From positions 4,980 to 68,979 of the forward strand of contig CAYGRE010000030.1 in assembly GCA_964352215.1 (NCBI GenBank): DNA of 64,000 nucleotides. The letters run 5' to 3'. Source of the stretch: CAWUKT01 sp964352215. Lineage in GTDB: Bacteria; Bacteroidota; Bacteroidia; J057; JADKCL01. The position numbers and the translations under genes were made by a program. A model generated the notes under the pieces. That model did no database searches, was not told the DNA's origin, and saw only the letters and a list, made by a program, of their open reading frames with translations. Within the stretch, counting starts at the first letter, position 1, and each line of letters begins with the position of its first letter. Below are positions 1 through 8,987 of the stretch, piece after piece.

Positions 1-2
1 CA

Positions 3-53
3 AGACCGGAAGATCAGCATGTGGATCTTCTTGAGGAATTTGGTCCAGAATAG
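3..53 (+). CDS. possible 3' end of a truncated upstream gene
   Basis: The plus strand is open from the window edge and ends in TAG, giving an acidic tail RPEDQHVDLLEEFGPE that reads like a normal protein C-terminus. Another frame is also open to position 84, so the assignment is weak. No family can be named from 16 residues. Confidence 0.2.
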   Translation, partial: RPEDQHVDLLEEFGPE

Positions 54-132
54 TAGTATCCTCAGCATTGGTCAATTTACATGAATCAGGCTACAAATAT
101 TGTGCCTCTTTCACTGAATTCCCAAAAATACA

Positions 133-162
133 GAAAGGGCCGACAACAAAGCCGACCCTTTC
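133..162 (-). terminator. Rho-independent terminator of the eno-divIC pair
   Basis: GAAAGGG and CCCTTTC arms, extended inward by GC pairs and two G-U pairs, form a stem of about 12 bp with a loop of about 6 nt. On the minus strand it is followed by a T-rich TGTATTTTT. It lies about 20 nt after the stop of the small septum protein gene. Confidence 0.7.
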
Positions 163-183
163 ATAATCTAATCTAATTACAAC

Positions 184-489
184 CTAATTTGCATCTTTGG
201 AGTCGACGATCACAAACAAGGTCTCGCCAGACTTTTTAGCACGGTACCGCTCTCTGGCAAACCTTTCCAATTCCGCGGCATCACTTTCCAGGATAAAACG
301 GGACTCTTGAACAGCCGATTTTTCCTTTTGGTAAAAAGCGAGGTCTTCTTCGAGTTCTCCGATCTGACGTGCTGTTTCAAATCTTCCCCACACGCTGTTG
401 AGGTCAAAAAACAGCATCCATATCAAAGCGAACCCACCTACAAAAAGGTAGAAGTGATAAGGTTTGAGTTTTGCCTTGAGCTTTTTCAT
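184..489 (-). CDS. FtsB/DivIC-type septum formation initiator protein
   Basis: 101 aa. A short basic N-terminus (MKKLKAKLKPYHFYL) precedes one membrane span (about residues 14-32), then a coiled coil (about 40-75) and a C-terminal segment with ERFARERYRAKKSGE, typical of FtsB/DivIC. Such proteins form the FtsQ/DivIB-FtsL-FtsB bridge of the divisome, with the coiled coil outside the inner membrane. ATG at 489 is preferred; an upstream in-frame TTG lies inside the enolase stop region. The gene starts two bases after the eno stop and shares its terminator. Placement next to eno is common in Bacteroidota. Confidence 0.85.
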   Translation of the reverse strand: MKKLKAKLKPYHFYLFVGGFALIWMLFFDLNSVWGRFETARQIGELEEDLAFYQKEKSAVQESRFILESDAAELERFARERYRAKKSGETLFVIVDSKDAN

Positions 490-491
490 AA

Positions 492-1769
492 TCAGCAATA
501 TTTAAAAATGCTGCCGCCAAATACCGCCTGACTTCCCAACTCTTCCTCGATGCGGAGCAGTTGGTTGTACTTAGCGATCCGGTCACTCCTGGAAGCAGAA
601 CCGGTTTTGATCTGGCCTGAGTTTAATGCTACGGCCAAATCGGCAATAAAGTTGTCTGCTGTCTCACCACTTCGGTGTGAGATAACATTGGTATAACTGT
701 TGCGGGTCGCGAGGCTGACAGCTTCGATGGTTTCAGTCAGGGTACCGATCTGGTTCACCTTGATCAGGATAGAATTTGCGATTCCCCCCTTGATGCCTTT
801 GGACAGGCGGTCTACGTTGGTGACAAACAAGTCATCCCCAACCAATTGCACCCGGCTACCCAGCACATCGGTCATTTCTTTCCAACCATCCCAGTCGTCT
901 TCGTCCAAGCCATCTTCGATGGATACGATCGGATAACGGTCTACCCAGTCTTTCCAGAAACTCACCATTTCAGATGAGGTCATGGAGTCACCAGTCGATT
1001 CGAATACGTATTTTCCTTCTTTGTAGAATTCTGAAGAGGCGGCATCCATGGCGAGGAAGATATCTTCTCCTGGGCGGTAACCAGCCTTTTCGGTGGCTTC
1101 CAGGATGAGCATGATAGCTTCTTCATTGGAGCCGAGGTTTGGGGCAAATCCACCTTCGTCACCGACATTGGTGCTGAGACCTTTTGACTTCAGTACCTTC
1201 TTCAGGTTGTGGAAGACTTCAGTTCCCATGCGGAGGGCCTGGGCAAATGACTCCGCCTTGGGTGCCATGACCATGAATTCCTGGATGTCGACCTTGTTGT
1301 CTCCGTGAGAACCGCCGTTGAGGATGTTCATCATTGGGACGGGTAGCACTTTGGCGTTGACACCGCCCAGGTACTTGAAGAGGGACATTCCTTGTGAATC
1401 GGCTGCGGCCCGGGCAACTGCAAGAGACACGCCGAGGATCGCATTCGCCCCCAGGTTAGCCTTGTTTGGGGTGCCATCCAGGTCGATCATCAACTGGTCT
1501 ATGAGTGGTTGGTCCAAGGAGTCGCACCCGACAACCAATGAAGCAATCTGCTCATTTACATTATCCACGGCTTTAAGTACCCCTTTACCAAGAAAGCGGT
1601 TGGCGTCACCATCCCGCAATTCGATGGCCTCATGGGCACCTGTCGAGGCTCCGGAAGGAACCGCGGCACGGCCAAAGCCGCCGTCGTTGTTGACTACTTC
1701 CACTTCAATAGTGGGGTTTCCTCTGGAATCGAGGATTTCACGCGCATGAACGTTAATTATAATGCTCAT
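492..1769 (-). CDS. eno: enolase (phosphopyruvate hydratase)
   Basis: 425 aa, the usual full length. Catalyses 2-phosphoglycerate to phosphoenolpyruvate in glycolysis. Visible motifs: DSRGNPTIEVEV near the N-terminus, SGASTG loop, VGDEGGFAPN (catalytic Glu), the Mg2+ ligands around SIEDGLDEDDWDGW and GDDLFVTN, the catalytic lysine region LIKVNQIGTLTET, and SHRSGETADNFIADLAV followed by GQIKTGSASRSDR. It is the first gene of a two-gene unit with the DivIC-like gene. Confidence 0.98.
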   Translation of the reverse strand: MSIIINVHAREILDSRGNPTIEVEVVNNDGGFGRAAVPSGASTGAHEAIELRDGDANRFLGKGVLKAVDNVNEQIASLVVGCDSLDQPLIDQLMIDLDGTPNKANLGANAILGVSLAVARAAADSQGMSLFKYLGGVNAKVLPVPMMNILNGGSHGDNKVDIQEFMVMAPKAESFAQALRMGTEVFHNLKKVLKSKGLSTNVGDEGGFAPNLGSNEEAIMLILEATEKAGYRPGEDIFLAMDAASSEFYKEGKYVFESTGDSMTSSEMVSFWKDWVDRYPIVSIEDGLDEDDWDGWKEMTDVLGSRVQLVGDDLFVTNVDRLSKGIKGGIANSILIKVNQIGTLTETIEAVSLATRNSYTNVISHRSGETADNFIADLAVALNSGQIKTGSASRSDRIAKYNQLLRIEEELGSQAVFGGSIFKYC

Positions 1770-1800
1770 TCTTTGTACAATCGGTTATATGATTGAGAAA

Positions 1801-1827
1801 CAAAATTACCTAAAATTGACCCGCCAA
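1801..1827 (-). promoter_or_regulatory. candidate Bacteroidota-type promoter of eno
   Basis: On the minus strand TAATTTTG (1801-1808) matches the TAnnTTTG -7 consensus of Bacteroidota. A TTG lies 16 nt upstream (1825-1827), slightly closer than the usual spacing to the -33 box. The box ends 31 nt before the eno ATG. The rest of the roughly 300-nt gap between eno and the acetyltransferase shows no gene I can support. Confidence 0.4.
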
Positions 1828-2070
1828 GGAGTCGTAGTTTTCTACAATCCAAACTTGTGTAGTAGATCGGGGACAGAACCGAATGATCAGCGGCCTTCCC
1901 TTTGATTTGACAGTCCTTTTTGAGGCTCAAGAACTTACCAGCCACAGGACGATTTAAATGACAATTCACACAATGTGCAAAGGTGATAAAAATTGTTGGG
2001 ATTTAGAATGTTAGCGTATGAACGGTTTGTTAAGATATTGGGGGGCTGCATCAGCCAAAATGTCTAAATG

Positions 2071-2604
2071 TTAGATGTTTCTCAATTGAAATACCCGATT
2101 CTCCTTGTCATTTTCATCCCGACGATTTGGATCCAACATAAACCCATTCCTTTTCAGCAGCTTGACTGATCGTTGATTCTCAAGGTGGGTAAAGGCTTCA
2201 ATGCTATCCAATTCCAGCTTTCTAAATCCGAATTCAAGAACTGCCTGCACGGATTCCGCCATGATCCCTTTTCTTTGGTGTTCTGGCAAAAGATCATATC
2301 CCAATTCCGCGACCTTCTTATCATTCGAAAAATTCCAGAGACAGATACTCCCGACCAACTCGGTTTCTCCTTTTGGAACAATTACCCAAAACAACAGGGA
2401 TTCCTCAGCTATTCCTTTAGTGATCCTTTCAATGAACACTTCGGCTTCTTTGATACTCGCGGGTGGTGAACGTTTGATATGGAGGTTGACCTTGGGATGA
2501 GAACGGAGGAGATAAATATTCTCCAAGTCATCCCTTGTCATTTGTCTTAGGGAAAGACGTTGGGTTTCCAGGTTGGGAAAAGGGTGAAAATATGAAGTGT
2601 CCAT
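2071..2604 (-). CDS. GNAT-family N-acetyltransferase (RimJ/RimL-like)
   Basis: 177 aa. Starts with the pattern of this subfamily, LETQRLSLRQMTRDDLENIY, and carries the acetyl-CoA-binding loop LLPEHQRKGIMAESVQAVL (Q/RxxGxG/A type) and the late ENQRSVKLLKRNGF motif. Such enzymes transfer an acetyl group from acetyl-CoA to protein N-termini or small amines; the substrate here cannot be read from sequence. It stands alone on the minus strand. Confidence 0.85.
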   Translation of the reverse strand: MDTSYFHPFPNLETQRLSLRQMTRDDLENIYLLRSHPKVNLHIKRSPPASIKEAEVFIERITKGIAEESLLFWVIVPKGETELVGSICLWNFSNDKKVAELGYDLLPEHQRKGIMAESVQAVLEFGFRKLELDSIEAFTHLENQRSVKLLKRNGFMLDPNRRDENDKENRVFQLRNI

Positions 2605-2713
2605 GGCTTGGAATCAGTTGAAAACCTTGATGATGCTTCCCAATTTTATAGTTTACCAGATAGCAACAGGGGGCTTGGATAGCTGAATTCAAGATAGAAA
2701 CACCCCAAAATAA

Positions 2714-2760
2714 AATCCTCCAAGGTTGGAAATGAACTTCATTTTCGTCCTTGGAGGATT
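2714..2760 (-). terminator. long terminator hairpin after the lipoprotein gene
   Basis: AATCCTCCAAGG and CCTTGGAGGATT form perfect 12-bp arms, and the interior (GAAATGAA/TTCATTTTC) continues the pairing almost to the tip, giving a stem of about 20 bp. On the minus strand it is followed by TTTATTTTG, as expected for intrinsic termination of the lipoprotein gene 40 nt upstream. Confidence 0.8.
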
Positions 2761-2799
2761 GTTGCTTAATAAATCGAGGGAGGCTCGTGCAACCCTTGA

Positions 2800-3447
2800 T
2801 TATTTCACGTAAAAAGTACTGAAAATCTTGTCAGCAGTTTCTGAGAAGGTATCGAAATTGTCCTGGGTAGCAGAATAGGTCAATACATACGCTTTTCCAC
2901 CTTGAATACGGAATTGCTGCTTCCAGGCGAGATCCATTCCGACGTAGTTGGCATGGTAGATGATGTAACGGTACTTTCCGTAAGCATCGGTCATCTCTTT
3001 CTCTTCCTTGATGTCAAATCCTTCAAATGCATCTGCGAGTTGTGAGCGGGAGGCTTCAGCATACTCATCCAGTGAGACTGGACGGTTAGGAAGCACTTCT
3101 GAGACAACATTCACATTTTCCTGAAATTCGTCGGATGAGCCTTCCAATTCAGAGAAAACGGCAAATTCAGTTCCTGATGCTCCGTCAGTTTCGAGTTCCC
3201 ACTCAGGTGGATATGCAATGGTGAAGTCGGTTCTTTCGACAGTTTCCCATCCTTCAGGTGCGACTGGTGCAGCTGGTGGAGCAACTTCTTTCGCGTTGTT
3301 GTCTTCCACAGCTTCTCCCATGGCCTCATTGAGGTCACCCATGATCTCTGCTGCTCTCTCTTCATCACTTTTTCCGCTTCCGGAACAGGAAACCACAGTG
3401 AAGGAGAGGGTCCCTAGGACCAGTACTAGTGCCAGTAGTTTTTTCAT
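2800..3447 (-). CDS. lipoprotein of unknown function
   Basis: 215 aa. The N-terminus MKKLLALVLVLGTLSFTVVSC is a lipoprotein signal with a Cys at about residue 21 followed by SGSGKSDEE. After a low-complexity Ala/Pro linker (about 50-66) comes a domain of about 145 aa with GWETVERTDFTIAYPPEWEL, a PsbP/DUF1795-like opening of the kind seen in small envelope lipoproteins. It would be anchored in the outer or inner membrane. The function is not assignable. It has its own strong terminator. Confidence 0.8.
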   Translation of the reverse strand: MKKLLALVLVLGTLSFTVVSCSGSGKSDEERAAEIMGDLNEAMGEAVEDNNAKEVAPPAAPVAPEGWETVERTDFTIAYPPEWELETDGASGTEFAVFSELEGSSDEFQENVNVVSEVLPNRPVSLDEYAEASRSQLADAFEGFDIKEEKEMTDAYGKYRYIIYHANYVGMDLAWKQQFRIQGGKAYVLTYSATQDNFDTFSETADKIFSTFYVK

Positions 3448-3559
3448 TTCTAATTTGTTACAATAATAAAGGCAACAAATTACGAACTAATAGGCCAATA
3501 ACAATTTGACTACCAGCTTATCAAGGCTAAAACGGTGTTTTGTGGAAAAAAGACCTCTG

Positions 3560-4681
3560 TTATCCTGCTACCACCGCCTTAGCATCCTTCATCAGCTGCA
3601 CAAAATCATCAAACAGATAGCGGCTGTCATGTGGGCCTGGACTGGCCTCTGGGTGGTATTGCACGGAAAAGGCCCGTTTACCGATGACCCGCACCCCTTC
3701 CAGGGTCTGATCATTTAAGTTGGTATGGGTCACTTCCACACCGGTATGTGCTTCGGCGTCTTGCAAAGAGACTGCAAAGCCGTGGTTCTGAGAGGTGATC
3801 TCTCCCCGGTTGGCGAGGACATTCTTGACGGGATGATTGATCCCACGGTGGCCGTGGTGCATTTTATAGGTACCAAGTCCCATCGCCCGGCAGAGCATCT
3901 GGTGGCCCAGGCAAATCCCAAAAATGATCTTGTCTTCCGCCAAAAGTTGCTTCACCAACTCTACTTCAGAAGCCATCACAGCGGGATCCCCAGGACCATT
4001 GCTGAGAAAATAACCATCTGGCCCCCAGGCGGTGAATTCTTCATAACTGGTATCGTGCGGAAATACCTTGACATAGCAGCCACGGTCAGTCAGGCAGCGG
4101 AGAATGCTCTTCTTGATCCCAATGTCCAGGGCACTGACTTTGAAGGGAGCTTCAGGATCACCGGCAAAATAGGGCTCTTTGGTACTTACCTTAGAAGCAA
4201 GCTCCAAACCTTCCATGTCAGGACATTTTGCCAATTCCTTCTCCAACTTATCCTTGGCAAAAATCTCTGAAGAAATGATCCCATTCATGGCCCCTTTGCT
4301 GCGAATATGGCTCACCAGGGCGCGGGTATCCAAATCAGAAATACCTACAATCCCATTCGATTCCAGATAATCCTGCAAGCTGCTTTCTGCGTCGGAACGG
4401 GAAGGGATATAGGTGAAATTTTTCACAATTAACCCAGCGATCTTCACGCTGTCACTTTCCATCTCTTCGGCATGAACACCATAGTTCCCGATGTGGGTGT
4501 GGGTAGTTACCATCATCTGACCGAAGTAGGAAGGGTCTGTAAAAATCTCCTGGTAGCCGGTCATGCCAGTATTGAAACAGAGCTCGCCGGTGGTCGTTCC
4601 TGGAAGACCAATGCTGTAGCCTTCAAAAAAAGAGCCGTCTGACAACATCAGGACGGCTCTTTTACGTTCATTGTATTTCAT
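3560..4681 (-). CDS. carA: carbamoyl-phosphate synthase small (glutaminase) subunit
   Basis: 373 aa. Hydrolyses glutamine and channels ammonia to CarB for carbamoyl phosphate, feeding pyrimidine and arginine synthesis. N-terminal domain with GLPGTTTGELCFNTGMTGYQEI; C-terminal class I amidotransferase with nucleophile in FGICLGHQML and the His/Glu pair in QYHPEASPGPHDS. The start is set at MKYNERKRAV: an in-frame extension upstream would overlap nuoE and is not family-like. carB is not in the window. It begins seven bases after the nuoE stop. Confidence 0.96.
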   Translation of the reverse strand: MKYNERKRAVLMLSDGSFFEGYSIGLPGTTTGELCFNTGMTGYQEIFTDPSYFGQMMVTTHTHIGNYGVHAEEMESDSVKIAGLIVKNFTYIPSRSDAESSLQDYLESNGIVGISDLDTRALVSHIRSKGAMNGIISSEIFAKDKLEKELAKCPDMEGLELASKVSTKEPYFAGDPEAPFKVSALDIGIKKSILRCLTDRGCYVKVFPHDTSYEEFTAWGPDGYFLSNGPGDPAVMASEVELVKQLLAEDKIIFGICLGHQMLCRAMGLGTYKMHHGHRGINHPVKNVLANRGEITSQNHGFAVSLQDAEAHTGVEVTHTNLNDQTLEGVRVIGKRAFSVQYHPEASPGPHDSRYLFDDFVQLMKDAKAVVAG

Positions 4682-4688
4682 AAATCGC

Positions 4689-5267
4689 TCAGATCTTCGA
4701 TTGGTCGATAAGGGGAATTGATTTGTAGGTAAGTTCCTTGCCCGCTCGCAGGTCGTCGACGACACCTTTGATGGATTCTGGGGTCAGGTTGTGCACGTAG
4801 TGCTTATTGGTGATCTGGCAAACTGGGCCAGTGTCACAGGAACCCAGACACTCTGCTGTGCGGAAGAAGAATAAACCATCTTCGGAGTAACCACTGGCAT
4901 CGCAGTTGGTGTAGTCTTTGGCGGCTTGCAGGGTCTCATCTCCGCCGAGTTCTCCGCATGCGAAACAAGTACACACATCAAATACGTACTTGGGAACCGG
5001 CTTCTTGTAATACATAGTGTAAAACGTAGCCACCCCATATACATGGGCGTAGGAGAGTTTCAGGGTGTCGGCAACCAACTCTAGAGCTCCGCTGGACAAC
5101 CAGCCGTACTTATTCTGTGCCATCCACAAAACGGGCATTACTGCTGACTTAGGGTCAGGATACTTGGCAAGATGCTTTTGCACCTCCGCCAGTTCTGCCT
5201 CATTGAACTCGAACTTTTCTACATTCGAGTCTGCACCTACTGAAATTCCTATTTCGTTGTCTGCCAA
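4689..5267 (-). CDS. nuoE: NADH-quinone oxidoreductase 24 kDa subunit
   Basis: 192 aa with the proposed TTG start. Thioredoxin-like [2Fe-2S] subunit of complex I: the four ligands are in VCTCFACGE (C-x4-C) and ECLGSCDTGP (C-x3-C), and AQNKYGWLS/GVATFYTMY are family motifs. A TTG preceded by a perfect AGGAGG at 5-nt spacing gives the start LADNEIGIS; an ATG 66 nt further upstream (5333) would add an unusual hydrophobic extension. No other complex I gene is adjacent; nuoD lies 10 kb away on the other strand. Confidence 0.93.
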   Translation of the reverse strand: MADNEIGISVGADSNVEKFEFNEAELAEVQKHLAKYPDPKSAVMPVLWMAQNKYGWLSSGALELVADTLKLSYAHVYGVATFYTMYYKKPVPKYVFDVCTCFACGELGGDETLQAAKDYTNCDASGYSEDGLFFFRTAECLGSCDTGPVCQITNKHYVHNLTPESIKGVVDDLRAGKELTYKSIPLIDQSKI

Positions 5268-5379
5268 AGCGACCTCCTGTTTAGATTTCCCCAAAATTAG
5301 AATAAACAGTGATTCGAGTAAAGTATTTTTCACTTACTTTATACACTGTTTCTATTCAGACCTGATAACTAAACTATTG

Positions 5380-5847
5380 ATGAGAAAGTTTACCCAACAT
5401 TTTGACAAGGTTTATGTGGGCTTTGCTATGATCCTGTATGCCTACAGTTTCTTCTTTTTTTACTCCTATTTCGCCCGCAGGGTATGGGCCGCAGCGAATT
5501 TCCCGTTTTCCTATGTCAATGAGGACGTGCTAACCATGACCTATGTAGTTGTCATTTTACTCATCGTTGGTTTTTTAGTTGGAGGTGTATCCATCTACTT
5601 ACTGTGGAAAAAACATATTCTTGGAAAGGTCCTGACCCACATTATACTTTGGGTAAATCTCCTTGCCGGTGTATTGATGGGGGCCCTGGTCTACGATATC
5701 GAAGGCAGGTATGCGAGGCTGTCCTGGTATGTTGCCACCTGGCGGTGGATGTTCATCGTGCTGGTAATTTTCTCCGTCATCGGTTTGACTGGTTTATTGA
5801 CGAGGTGGAATGTGAAAAAGAAGGAGATGGAAAGCCTACCTGAATAA
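5380..5847 (+). CDS. small four-span membrane protein, unknown
   Basis: 155 aa. Starts MRKFTQHFDKVYVGFAMILY and shows about four hydrophobic spans (about residues 12-30, 52-75, 83-105, 120-142) with a charged tail WNVKKKEMESLPE. A longer reading frame extends upstream but overlaps nuoE antisense, so this ATG is chosen. No family recognised. It is divergent from nuoE and overlaps the next minus-strand gene tail-to-tail by 12 nt. Confidence 0.75.
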   Translation: MRKFTQHFDKVYVGFAMILYAYSFFFFYSYFARRVWAAANFPFSYVNEDVLTMTYVVVILLIVGFLVGGVSIYLLWKKHILGKVLTHIILWVNLLAGVLMGALVYDIEGRYARLSWYVATWRWMFIVLVIFSVIGLTGLLTRWNVKKKEMESLPE

Positions 5848-6447
5848 ATGCTTAACCCATTCGGAATGTGAGTCGGTCAATGTCTCCGCTTTCCTTCTGA
5901 AGCTAAGGCTGTTCATGTCCCTGGCCGTCAACTTGCTCGCCTGCCATGATCCCCAATTCAGCAAAAGCTCCTCCCGAAGCAACCCGATGTCCCGCCAATC
6001 ACATGCGGAGAATGCACTTAACCAAGCGTCTATCTGAACCAGTCTCCCTTCTTCCATCAACTTTTCGGAAACCGCTTGGGCAAAGGGAGCCCTCAGGACA
6101 AAGCCGTATCTGGATTGCAGGATGAAAAGGGCGATTGGTCCCAGAAAGGAAATTGATACCAATTCCGGGGTCCGTTCGGGAATCGTTATCAGCGCCACAA
6201 TACCCCCCAGGAGAGAAATACCCATTGCAATAAGAAATTCCCAGGAATAAAAGAGCCTTTGATTTTTGACTATTTGGGGGGCTTCTTCTAAAATCTTTCC
6301 TCCCGGTAGCTTGAGCAACTTCTGGACGGTAACATCCACCAGCCGACCTTCTCTCCTCCTAATCACCAGAAAGCAATAGACTGGGGTCAGAAAAGCCCCA
6401 ATGGCCAGGGCCAGGAAAAATAGTATTTCAGAAAGAAGAAGATTCAT
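5836..6447 (-). CDS. membrane protein, short member of a local four-gene family
   Basis: 203 aa. One N-terminal span, a cytosolic linker (RRREGRLVDVTVQKLLKLP), two further spans (about 70-110), then a helical region ending in SHSEWVKHLFR. This layout is that of the three larger proteins encoded just upstream on the same strand, but the C-terminal domain with Cys residues and the TPNT motif is absent, so it may be a truncated paralogue. Function unknown. Separated from the next gene by 24 nt. Confidence 0.75.
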   Translation of the reverse strand: MNLLLSEILFFLALAIGAFLTPVYCFLVIRRREGRLVDVTVQKLLKLPGGKILEEAPQIVKNQRLFYSWEFLIAMGISLLGGIVALITIPERTPELVSISFLGPIALFILQSRYGFVLRAPFAQAVSEKLMEEGRLVQIDAWLSAFSACDWRDIGLLREELLLNWGSWQASKLTARDMNSLSFRRKAETLTDSHSEWVKHLFR

Positions 6448-6471
6448 TGTAGAGAATATAATCTGGGATTC

Positions 6472-7644
6472 TTATTTGGTTATTTCTTTCAGTAGATTCC
6501 ACGTATTGGGAGCCAATGAAACCTTTGTATCTACCTGTACCTCTATTCTCAATTCGCGGTCTGGAGATTGGTTCCGCAAGGCCTCAATGACTGCACTGAC
6601 AGCCCAGTCGTAATTGATATCTGCGCCTGCCGCCACCTCCAGCACATCTAATTCCGCAGCACTGGCTTCATTCTCAGCCGCATTCCAGAGTTGAACAATT
6701 AACTCCCCGGTTCCGGTCAATTTGGTCTGTTCTCCCTCGAGCGGGCCAATGAGCCCTGTCACCTTGTATATTTCCGGTATCATTTCCCGATAATCCTGGC
6801 TCCGTCGTCCCAATACATATTTCCACCCATGGATTTGAGACAATTCTCCCCTGGACATGCCAGTCTTGCAATAATTGAAGGGATGGAACCGAGCCAATTC
6901 TCCTTGCAGGCGAAAGGCGTTTACCAGCTTTTCTTCCAGTTCATCCATTTCAGAACCTTCCCACAGCAATGCATCCTCTGCCTGAAATGCCATCGCGACT
7001 CTCTGCCAAAACCGGCTTTGACTCACCAATTCCCTTAAATTCAAAATGTGAGTAAGGTCTTCATTGCGTAAAAGGTCAATTCCTCCCCGGTACCCACTTT
7101 CACAAAGGTTTCGAATCTCCAGGTTCAGAGTTGACTGTCCTACTTCTTCCAGATGCTGAACTGCCCAGGGGGACTTCCATTTGACAAGCCATTCCACTCC
7201 GAGTAACTGAAGGATAGGTTTTTGAGATCTGGCGGCTGCTAACATTATCCCCTCGGCCCTCACCTTTTCCCCAGCCAAAGTCACCAATTTCAATTCTTTC
7301 CTTAATGCAGACTCGTGTGCCTTCAGGACCAGAACAGGCAGGTCGCGGAACATCCTGTGCATTCCTATCCCAAGCGTGAGAAATACCCCGATGGCTTTGC
7401 CAAAAATCGGTACAGGCAATATCAATTGGACAAAGAGGAACAATACAATCATGGACCAGCCCACGAGATGCTCGTCTTTTCGCTTACGTTTGAGCAGCCC
7501 AAGTATCTTTTCAGCAATCTCTTCGCGGCTTCCGAGTGAGACCTCCCGCAACAGTTGGGATATTCGCTTTCGGCGGACATAGCCAGCCAAAGACCCCGCT
7601 AAATGGGGAGCCCAAATCGCGAGGATAATATTGATGATATACAT
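6472..7644 (-). CDS. membrane protein, family member with degenerate C-terminal domain
   Basis: 390 aa. N-terminal span (about 3-22), linker with RKRISQLLREVSLGSREEI, two spans (about 60-100), long helical region, then a C-terminal domain ending VSLAPNTWNLLKEITK. It aligns with its two upstream neighbours through FNYC, VTGLIG, DWAVSAVIEAL and APNT. The CPxC pair seen in both neighbours is replaced here by KYVLGRR, so a metal site is probably lost. No named family recognised. Confidence 0.8.
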   Translation of the reverse strand: MYIINIILAIWAPHLAGSLAGYVRRKRISQLLREVSLGSREEIAEKILGLLKRKRKDEHLVGWSMIVLFLFVQLILPVPIFGKAIGVFLTLGIGMHRMFRDLPVLVLKAHESALRKELKLVTLAGEKVRAEGIMLAAARSQKPILQLLGVEWLVKWKSPWAVQHLEEVGQSTLNLEIRNLCESGYRGGIDLLRNEDLTHILNLRELVSQSRFWQRVAMAFQAEDALLWEGSEMDELEEKLVNAFRLQGELARFHPFNYCKTGMSRGELSQIHGWKYVLGRRSQDYREMIPEIYKVTGLIGPLEGEQTKLTGTGELIVQLWNAAENEASAAELDVLEVAAGADINYDWAVSAVIEALRNQSPDRELRIEVQVDTKVSLAPNTWNLLKEITK

Positions 7645-7796
7645 TAGGTATGAATTCCCTCCAGAAAATGGATTTCGTTTTCCGAAAAGTTGGAAATTTC
7701 TGGTTGGTTGATGCGTTCCATGCTTTACTTTTTAAAGGTAAGCAATTTGGATGGGTTGGAGAATCTATGCTTTGAAAGAATCCATGCGAAGAGTCC

Positions 7797-8987
7797 TCAG
7801 GGGAGCCTTCCTATAGAGGTATCGTCGACAAATCGCCGCAATATTTCCCTGGTATTGGGCAGGAGTTCAATGCCCGGAGTAAGCGTGACTTTTGGCTGCC
7901 TGTCCAGCCTATAGTTTGCGAATGATTCCAATACAGCAACCAGTGGCCAATCTGCTTTGTCCAATGGGAGCAATTCAATTTCATCCACTTCCACCACCCT
8001 CGCTGTCTTATCCTTCATATCCCAAAGCTGCAATTTCAATACCCCGTCTTTCAGATACCAGGCCTTTGGTCCCCCAATCTGCCCCACAACCTTCCTGACG
8101 GGAGAAACCAGATTGGATACCTTGCCACAGTCGGGACATTGTAAGAATGAAATACCTCCGTGTTCAACCTCAACAGGTCTTCGAAAGTCGTATTGGCAAT
8201 ATGCCTGAAAACCCTCCCGGTGAATCTTCCAGTTCCCCTTGTAGAAATTTCTTAAAGGTGCCGGAGCTACCTCGAGCTCAACCAGCCTTTGAAGCATCTT
8301 AGGAGGCTTTTCACCAATCATTTCCGCGGTGATCCTTCTCCAGTAGATATAATTTTCGTTCAATTCCACGAACCCCAGCCATGAATCAGGTTGTACCCTC
8401 CCCATCATCTCCCGGAGGCTTCGGGAATAACGACCCGCCAATTCACGTACAATAGGTGCCGGGTCTCCCATGACTTCCTTTAAAAGAACCAAACAATGAG
8501 GACTACCCCATGCATCCATTCTGTGCAAGGCCAAACTTTTGTAATCCATACGGTTGGTAGTGATCATTGCCCGGCAAAGCCGGGCGTGCAGTACCTCCTC
8601 TCCTTCTTGTTCGTACTGAAAAAGGAGATGCTCCACTGCGCCAATCTTACTATCCAATTGAAATCCAGAATACCGCTTCAGGGCGAGGTATATGATAGAA
8701 AAGAGGTATGTGAACCCCAGGAAAACCGTTGCCTGTCCTCCATCGGTGAAGAGTGCAACGACAATAAAAAAGACCACTAGAAATACACTGGCTATTTCAT
8801 GGGGGTAAAGCGGATTGCCAACCAACAAGTCTATGATCTCCTTTTCATCCGCTCCCGGATAGTCCAACTTAATCCTCAAGATTCGGTTGAAGGTTATCAT
8901 CTGCCTCCTGATGGATGCGATCCCAAGCGCCATCACAACGATCAGAGGGGGTAACAGCAGGAGTACGACCAATAGACTATTACTCAT
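7797..8987 (-). CDS. membrane protein with CPxC motif, local paralogue family
   Basis: 396 aa. Spans at about 4-24, 70-88 and 90-110; helical-repeat-like middle; C-terminal domain with AYC, then FLQCPDCGKVSNLVSP, RKVVGQIGG, a DWPLVAVLESF segment and GIELLPNTREILRRF. The C-x~20-CPxC arrangement could be part of a zinc ribbon (inference). Its start overlaps the stop of the upstream paralogue by four bases (ATGA), indicating coupled translation. Confidence 0.8.
   Translation of the reverse strand: MSNSLLVVLLLLPPLIVVMALGIASIRRQMITFNRILRIKLDYPGADEKEIIDLLVGNPLYPHEIASVFLVVFFIVVALFTDGGQATVFLGFTYLFSIIYLALKRYSGFQLDSKIGAVEHLLFQYEQEGEEVLHARLCRAMITTNRMDYKSLALHRMDAWGSPHCLVLLKEVMGDPAPIVRELAGRYSRSLREMMGRVQPDSWLGFVELNENYIYWRRITAEMIGEKPPKMLQRLVELEVAPAPLRNFYKGNWKIHREGFQAYCQYDFRRPVEVEHGGISFLQCPDCGKVSNLVSPVRKVVGQIGGPKAWYLKDGVLKLQLWDMKDKTARVVEVDEIELLPLDKADWPLVAVLESFANYRLDRQPKVTLTPGIELLPNTREILRRFVDDTSIGRLP

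Noticed and set aside
1770..2070. small gene between eno and the acetyltransferase
   Set aside because: The only long frame there lacks a credible start and reads through the eno promoter region.
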